DNA from: an uncultured Lachnospiraceae bacterium
GTDB taxonomy: Bacteria; Bacillota; Clostridia; Lachnospirales; Lachnospiraceae
Reading direction: 5' to 3'
Assembly: GCA_910588895.1 (NCBI GenBank)
Contig: CAJUSS010000006.1
Coordinates: forward strand, 1 to 52,103
Length of the DNA stretch: 52,103 bases
Shown here: positions 47,933-52,103 of the stretch, piece by piece
How positions within the stretch are numbered: position 1 is the stretch's first letter
Layout of the letters: every line of letters begins with the position of its first letter
Notes under the pieces: generated by a model
Told to the model about the DNA's origin: nothing
Database searches by the model: none
The model's input: only the letters and a program-made list of their open reading frames with translations
Made by a program: the position numbers and the translations under genes

Positions 47933-47962
47933 ATCATAGCACAGATAGGCGCGATCTTTCAA
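47933..47962 (-). promoter_or_regulatory. Promoter of the Na/Pi cotransporter gene
   Basis: Minus strand TTGAAA (47957-47962), 18-base spacer, TATGAT (47933-47938). No Pho-box-like direct repeats were noticed. Confidence 0.65.
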
Positions 47963-48019
47963 CCGGAAATGAGGGCATATCGAAAGCGGGCCTTTTTTGA
48001 TCGCCTGATCCTCTTTGAT

Positions 48020-48772
48020 CTATGGCTCTTTATATCGTTCTACGTCTTTTAAGAACTCTTTCCAGGCATCCTCATGCTCCACAAAGTATAGCGGGCAGGC
48101 TTTGCCGTTCACATCGTAATGGCGGATCACATCCTTCCGGCTGATCCCGGTCTCATCGCAGAGCCAGGCGGTGAGGCGGACTAAGGAGTCGTAGGTCGCC
48201 TGGGTGAACTGGCCGGTCTCGTCCGGGTGGCAGCACTCGATGGATACGGTGTCGATGTTGCGGTGATTGGAGGTGTAGGAGATCTCGCTGATCGGAACGC
48301 ACTGGACGATCTCGCCTTCTACGCCGATCACGAAATGGGAGCTGGCGCTGGCGGCATCCTCACCGGTCTGGTCGGCCAGGTTGTCGAAATAGTTTCGGTT
48401 CTGCATCGCTGTAGGTGCTTTGACATTGGCCACATAGTGGATCACGACTGCATTGACCTCCCGCCGGGTCACAGCCGGGCGGGAGTAGATGTTCTTTCGG
48501 ATCAGGGCCTGTTCGATCCAGTCCGGAGACTCTATGGCCTTTAAGTCCACCCCTCCCGCCGGCTCCCGTCCCCATCTGATCCACCCGATGCCCACCCCGG
48601 CCAAAAAAGCCAGGAGGGTCAGCATAAACCCCAGGAAAAAGGACCTGTCCGCTCCCTGACGCCCCTTTCCCCGGCTCTTTTTCCGGCCCGCCAGATCTTT
48701 TCGGCCTGTGGACGCCATCCGTACTATGTCCCGTCTCCTGACGCTGTCCTGCTGCATATCACGTCTTTCCAT
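48020..48772 (-). CDS. N-acetylmuramoyl-L-alanine amidase, membrane-anchored
   Basis: 250 residues. A strongly basic N-terminus of about 45 residues and one membrane helix (FFLGFMLTLLAFLAGVGIGWI) precede an amidase_2 (T7 lysozyme/PGRP-like) zinc domain. VNAVVIHYVAN has the first zinc His, ASSHFVIGVEGEIVQCVPISEISYTSNHRN the core, SIECCHPDETGQFTQATYDSL and IRHYDVNGKACPLYFVEHEDAW the remaining ligands. It cleaves the bond between MurNAc and L-Ala in peptidoglycan, outside the membrane. GGAGAGGTAAGGATAG lies before the start. It follows the epimerase gene by 196 bases containing GC-rich hairpins. Confidence 0.9.
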   Translation of the reverse strand: MERRDMQQDSVRRRDIVRMASTGRKDLAGRKKSRGKGRQGADRSFFLGFMLTLLAFLAGVGIGWIRWGREPAGGVDLKAIESPDWIEQALIRKNIYSRPAVTRREVNAVVIHYVANVKAPTAMQNRNYFDNLADQTGEDAASASSHFVIGVEGEIVQCVPISEISYTSNHRNIDTVSIECCHPDETGQFTQATYDSLVRLTAWLCDETGISRKDVIRHYDVNGKACPLYFVEHEDAWKEFLKDVERYKEP

Positions 48773-48968
48773 ACCGCTCTATCCTTACCTCTCCTATCCT
48801 TTTTCGGGACCGCTAAGACAACCTGGACGGTCCCCCCTTTTTTCATGGCACATGCATCCTGTCCGGTACGCTCGGTCCGGTCTGGCCCAGCCTTCCTCCC
48901 TGCTATCCCGAAAGACCGGCCATGGGTATCCTTTGCATCTTCGTGCCCCATCCCGGACCGCCGGACGG

Positions 48969-49913
48969 TCACATTTCTTCCAGGATCTCCCGGATCCCCT
49001 CCGCGAAGCTGGTCTGCGCCTGCCAGCCTGTATCCTGCCAAAGACTGCTCACATCCGCGCAGAGATACATGACCTGCTTTTCCCCGTAGGGAAGGGCTCC
49101 TATGGCAAGCTTGCCCTCCGGTGCCGCCACATCCCGCAGCTCCTTGATATGATCTTTTAGCGGGCGCGCATGACCGCTGCCCAGCACATAGGTCCTCCCA
49201 TCCACGCCCATGGTCCCCATCAGGCGCAAAGCACAGGCGGCATCACGGCTGTATAAGTAATCCCACATCTGTTCTCCTTTTGTAAAGGACGGGATCTGTC
49301 CGGCCTTCAGCTTTCGGATCGTGGACATCACCATACTCCCCTCCGTATCCCCGGGACCATATACGCTGAGCACCCGGACCCAGATGTGCTCCATCCCCAG
49401 CTGGCGGGCACGGCTCCTGGTCATGAGGCCCGCGCACAATTTGCCCATCCCATAGCCGGTCTCTGGAAAGGCTGGCGTGTCCGGCCGTAAGACTCCGTCC
49501 ACTCTCCCATATTCCGCCTGGGAGCCCACACCGATGAACCGCCTGCAGCCAAGCCTGGCCCCTAATGCCACCGCATCCAGCGCATAGCCGATATTCGCGG
49601 TCTGCTTTTTCATATCCTCCCGGTCCGCTCCCGTGGTCCCGGCCCAGGCCAGATGATAGAACACATCATAGGTCTTTTCTTTCTCCTCCAGGGAAGACAG
49701 GCCCTCTAAGGGACAGTCCCGGACCGTCACCAGGGGATGGACCGGGATACGTGCATTTCTGGCAGATCTTGGCCTGCACAGCACCAGCACCTCCACGTTA
49801 TCCTTCACCAGCTCTTTTATCAGGGCGATCCCGATCGCCCCCGTAGCCCCCGTGACCACCGCCCTGGCCATCGGTCTCTTTTTCATACCTTCCGCTTCTT
49901 TTGCACTGCCCAT
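48969..49913 (-). CDS. NAD-dependent epimerase/dehydratase (extended SDR)
   Basis: 314 residues. VVTGATGAIGIALIKELV is the Rossmann nucleotide motif (preceded by a basic MKKRPMARA segment), FYHLAWAG and RFIGVGSQAEYG follow, and the catalytic Tyr-x-x-x-Lys is YGMGK. This is the sugar-nucleotide epimerase/dehydratase branch, acting on NDP-sugars for surface polysaccharide. The start ATG 49913 has AAGGAGGGGCGCCT; an upstream ATG 49931 is weaker. It is alone behind its own promoter, upstream of a wall amidase; product sugar unknown. Confidence 0.88.
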   Translation of the reverse strand: MGSAKEAEGMKKRPMARAVVTGATGAIGIALIKELVKDNVEVLVLCRPRSARNARIPVHPLVTVRDCPLEGLSSLEEKEKTYDVFYHLAWAGTTGADREDMKKQTANIGYALDAVALGARLGCRRFIGVGSQAEYGRVDGVLRPDTPAFPETGYGMGKLCAGLMTRSRARQLGMEHIWVRVLSVYGPGDTEGSMVMSTIRKLKAGQIPSFTKGEQMWDYLYSRDAACALRLMGTMGVDGRTYVLGSGHARPLKDHIKELRDVAAPEGKLAIGALPYGEKQVMYLCADVSSLWQDTGWQAQTSFAEGIREILEEM

Positions 49914-49936
49914 AGGCGCCCCTCCTTGCATATATA

Positions 49937-49951
49937 TGGCCGATCCGGCCA
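49937..49951. promoter_or_regulatory. Inverted repeat in the epimerase leader
   Basis: TGGCCG-ATC-CGGCCA, a perfect 6-bp inverted repeat between promoter and ribosome binding site; either an operator or a small mRNA hairpin. Confidence 0.35.
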
Positions 49952-49969
49952 GATATTTCTGATAAGATC

Positions 49970-49998
49970 AGTCTATCCCTATCGACCATTTCTGTCAA
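49970..49998 (-). promoter_or_regulatory. Promoter of the epimerase gene
   Basis: Minus strand TTGACA (49993-49998), 17-base spacer, TAGACT (49970-49975). Confidence 0.75.
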
Positions 49999-50106
49999 TT
50001 TTTGACGATCTACTTTTTTCCTACGATTTTCTTACATAGGGGGTCTCCAACAGAGTCGCTTTTCTCACCCAACAGACTTATAAGAATATTTAATATATCC
50101 CCCGGA

Positions 50107-50136
50107 TTGTATTACCGCCTCCACCTATGTTACACT
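50107..50136 (+). promoter_or_regulatory. Promoter of the PurF-like gene
   Basis: TTGTAT (50107-50112), 18-base spacer, TACACT (50131-50136) with an upstream TG, i.e. an extended -10 (TGTTACACT). The leader to the start codon is about 55 bases. Confidence 0.5.
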
Positions 50137-50197
50137 GACCATAGTCCTATCTGAAGTGTACATGTAGATGAACAGATCATATTTGGAGGAAATAGCA

Positions 50198-51721
50198 ATG
50201 GGCGGATTTTTTGGCGTGACATCAAAAAAAGATTGTGTGATGGACCTTTTCTTCGGCACGGATTACCACTCCCATCTGGGTACCCGCAGAGGCGGCATGG
50301 CCGTCTATGGCAAAGATGGGTTCCAACGCAGCATCCACAATATCGAGAATTCCCCCTTCCGCACGAAATTTGAGCGGGACGTGGAGGAATTACAGGGAAA
50401 TTCCGGAATCGGCTCCATCTCGGACAATGAGCCTCAGCCCCTGCTGATCCAATCCCACTTAGGCAGCTTTGCCATCGCCACAGTAGGGAAGATCAACAAC
50501 CAGGAGGAGCTGATCCGCAAGGCCTATGAGATCGACCACATCCACTTTATGGAGATGAGCGGCGGAAAGATCAATGCCACCGAGCTGACCGCCTCCATCA
50601 TCACCCAGAAGCAGAGCCTGGTCGAAGGCCTTCTGCACGCCCAAAAGGAGATCGAGGGCTCCATGACCATCCTGCTCCTCACCCCGGAGGGGATCTATGC
50701 CTCCAGGGACCGTTACGGCCGTACGCCGGTGATGGTGGGGCGCAAGGAGGATGGCTTCTGTGTTTCATTTGAAAGCTTCGCCTATGTGAACCTGGGCTAC
50801 CGCGACTATCATGAGCTGGGTCCCGGCGAGATCGTCCTAGTCACCCCGGAGGGGACCGAGACCCTGAGCCGGCCCCAAAGCGAGATGAAGATCTGTTCCT
50901 TTTTATGGGTGTACTACGGTTACCCCACCTCCAGCTATGAAGGGGTGAACGTAGAAGAGATGCGCTACCACTGCGGCCAGATCCTGGCCCAGCGGGATAT
51001 GGGGCGCACAGACGCCGGCCCCTCTGCCCCTGGCGCTGCCGAATCCAGCCAGGCCCTGCCTGCGGTCCATCCGGATATCGTGGCCGGAGTGCCGGATTCC
51101 GGCACAGCCCACGCGATCGGTTACGCCAATGAATCCGGCGTCCCATTTGCCCGGCCTTTTATCAAATATACCCCCACCTGGCCCCGCTCCTTCATGCCCC
51201 AGAACCAGAGCCAGCGGAACCTGATCGCCAAGATGAAGCTGATCCCGGTGGATGTGCTGATCCGGAACAAGAGCCTGCTCCTGATCGACGATTCCATCGT
51301 CCGCGGGACCCAGCTGGGCGAGACCACCGAATTCCTGTACAAGAGCGGCGCAAAGGAGGTCCACATCCGCCCCGCCTGCCCGCCTCTGCTCTTTGGCTGT
51401 AAGTACTTAAACTTCTCCCGCTCGAATTCTGATCTGGACCTGATCACCCGCCGGATCATCCGGGAGAGGGAAGGCGACCAGGTCCCCAAAGAGGTCCTGC
51501 AGGATTACGCCGATCCCGACAGCCAGAATTATAAGGAGATGGTGGACACGATACGGGAGCGCTCAAACTTCACCTCCTTAAAATACCACCGCTTAGACGA
51601 CCTGATCCGCTCGATCGGGATCGCACCGGAAAAGCTGTGTACATATTGCTGGGACGGGAACGAAGGACATGGAGCCTGCGGTGGGTGTAAGGGTATGTCG
51701 ACACAGACAAAGCAGCGCTAG
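50198..51721 (+). CDS. PurF-like amidophosphoribosyltransferase homologue without the catalytic Cys
   Basis: 507 residues with the two-domain PurF layout: an N-terminal Ntn glutaminase-like domain and a C-terminal phosphoribosyltransferase domain. Real PurF begins Met-Cys-Gly and uses Cys1 to take ammonia from glutamine; here the start is MGGFFGVTSKKDC (codons ATG GGC GGA), so the nucleophile is Gly. HSHLGTRRGGMAVYG still resembles the glutaminase site. The PRPP motif LLIDDSIVRGTQ is intact, as are IVAGVPDSGTAHA and a C-terminal cysteine set (CTYCWDG, GACGGCKG). A Gly/Ala/Ser-rich insert (DAGPSAPGAAESSQALPA) lies before the PRPP domain. The start is set by TTTGGAGGAAATAGCA. Probably a paralogue using free ammonia or with a regulatory role. 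Confidence 0.88.
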   Translation: MGGFFGVTSKKDCVMDLFFGTDYHSHLGTRRGGMAVYGKDGFQRSIHNIENSPFRTKFERDVEELQGNSGIGSISDNEPQPLLIQSHLGSFAIATVGKINNQEELIRKAYEIDHIHFMEMSGGKINATELTASIITQKQSLVEGLLHAQKEIEGSMTILLLTPEGIYASRDRYGRTPVMVGRKEDGFCVSFESFAYVNLGYRDYHELGPGEIVLVTPEGTETLSRPQSEMKICSFLWVYYGYPTSSYEGVNVEEMRYHCGQILAQRDMGRTDAGPSAPGAAESSQALPAVHPDIVAGVPDSGTAHAIGYANESGVPFARPFIKYTPTWPRSFMPQNQSQRNLIAKMKLIPVDVLIRNKSLLLIDDSIVRGTQLGETTEFLYKSGAKEVHIRPACPPLLFGCKYLNFSRSNSDLDLITRRIIREREGDQVPKEVLQDYADPDSQNYKEMVDTIRERSNFTSLKYHRLDDLIRSIGIAPEKLCTYCWDGNEGHGACGGCKGMSTQTKQR

Positions 51722-51770
51722 AGAGCAGACGGCGGCCCTTCAGGCCGACCGGGCGGTCACACAAAAGGCA

Positions 51771-52103
51771 GTCACTATCCACACCCACGCCAATTGTTGT
51801 ATAGGTGCAGGCGCATGACCGGTCACCCGTCCGCACCCGAAGGCCCGGTCCCCCCCACACAGGGACGCGCTCCCGCTCCGGGAGGGACGCAGCGGTACTA
51901 GGCTCGTTAAGGACCTCGCCCAAGGACCGGCGTCCCTCTAGGGTCCCTTTAGGGGGATCCGGGCCTCCGGATGCTGGGCAGCCGGCAGGCGACAGATCAA
52001 AAGGCCAGCCGACTAAAGCAGCTCCGGGAGGGGCCTGTCACAAAAGAAGCCCCTCCCGGAGCGGACCATCTGCGACATATCTAAGCGATAAGACTCCCTG
52101 GCG
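51771..52103. mobile_element. MITE-like element, second copy (right end cut by window)
   Basis: Starts GTCACTATCCACACCC, one base different from the 22-bp inverted repeat of the copy at 32329, and shares about 80 bp at its left end and about 55 bp at its right end with it. The window stops 5 bases into the expected right inverted repeat (TGGCG). The interior is about 115 bp longer, with two direct copies of GCTCCGGGAGGG and a perfect 14-bp hairpin (52021-52034 with its reverse complement near 52050). A 12-bp segment AGCGGTACTAGG is in reverse orientation relative to the first copy. There is no transposase. Confidence 0.8.

Overview
The window looks like chromosomal DNA of an anaerobic, spore-forming Firmicute, most likely a Lachnospiraceae-type gut clostridium. 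The evidence is a class III fructose-bisphosphatase, an ATP-type PEP carboxykinase, ammonia-dependent asparagine synthetase (AsnA), SleB and SpoIID-family wall proteins, strong AGGAGG ribosome binding sites and clostridial -35/-10 promoters, in a GC-rich (mid-50s percent, by eye) sequence. Most genes are on the minus strand. The right end stops inside a repeated element, which suggests a contig edge. No rRNA, tRNA or CRISPR array was seen.

Layout. (1) 1-11,330, minus: one operon behind a consensus promoter at 11,299-11,327. It encodes a sugar-type ABC importer (lipoprotein, fused ATPase, two permeases), a TIM-barrel protein of unknown role, an MBL-fold hydrolase, an M20 peptidase, an N-acyl-D-amino-acid deacylase, a RidA-like protein and a D-threonine aldolase/D-serine dehydratase-like PLP enzyme cut by the left edge. 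It reads as an uptake and breakdown pathway for an acylated or conjugated D-amino acid. (2) 11.6-14.3 kb, minus: a CaCA cation antiporter and a MATE exporter. (3) 14.5-18.0 kb, plus: asnA, an MGMT-type DNA repair protein and fbp. (4) 18.2-21.3 kb: small membrane proteins, a Uma2-family gene preceded by a remnant of a second copy, a phage holin-like gene and an intergenic stretch with terminators and a possible small RNA. (5) 21.2-28.2 kb: bioY under a BirA box, a SpoIID-domain protein, an AI-2E-family permease, a probable 6S RNA, deoC and deoB. (6) 28.4-29.9 kb, plus: an ECF sigma factor, a probable membrane anti-sigma protein and a third membrane protein. (7) 30-38.5 kb: pckA, a cupin, a MITE-like element, a SleB-type hydrolase, leuC-leuD with a divergent LysR regulator, ilvC and ilvN. 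(8) 38.7-47.9 kb, minus: a HAD phosphatase, a serpin lipoprotein, then the glycolytic run gap-pgk-tpiA-gpmI and a Na/Pi cotransporter. (9) 48-52.1 kb: an amidase, an NAD-dependent epimerase, a PurF-like protein without its catalytic cysteine, and a second MITE-like copy.

Signals that cut across genes: GATC is about 5-6 times more frequent than expected in two hand-counted kilobases, driven partly by a preference for a G before Ile ATC codons; a non-coding element with perfect 22-bp terminal inverted repeats and an 8-bp target duplication; a dispersed 22-bp motif just upstream of two ribosome binding sites; and Ala/Gly/Pro/Glu-rich insertions inside several otherwise conserved enzymes.
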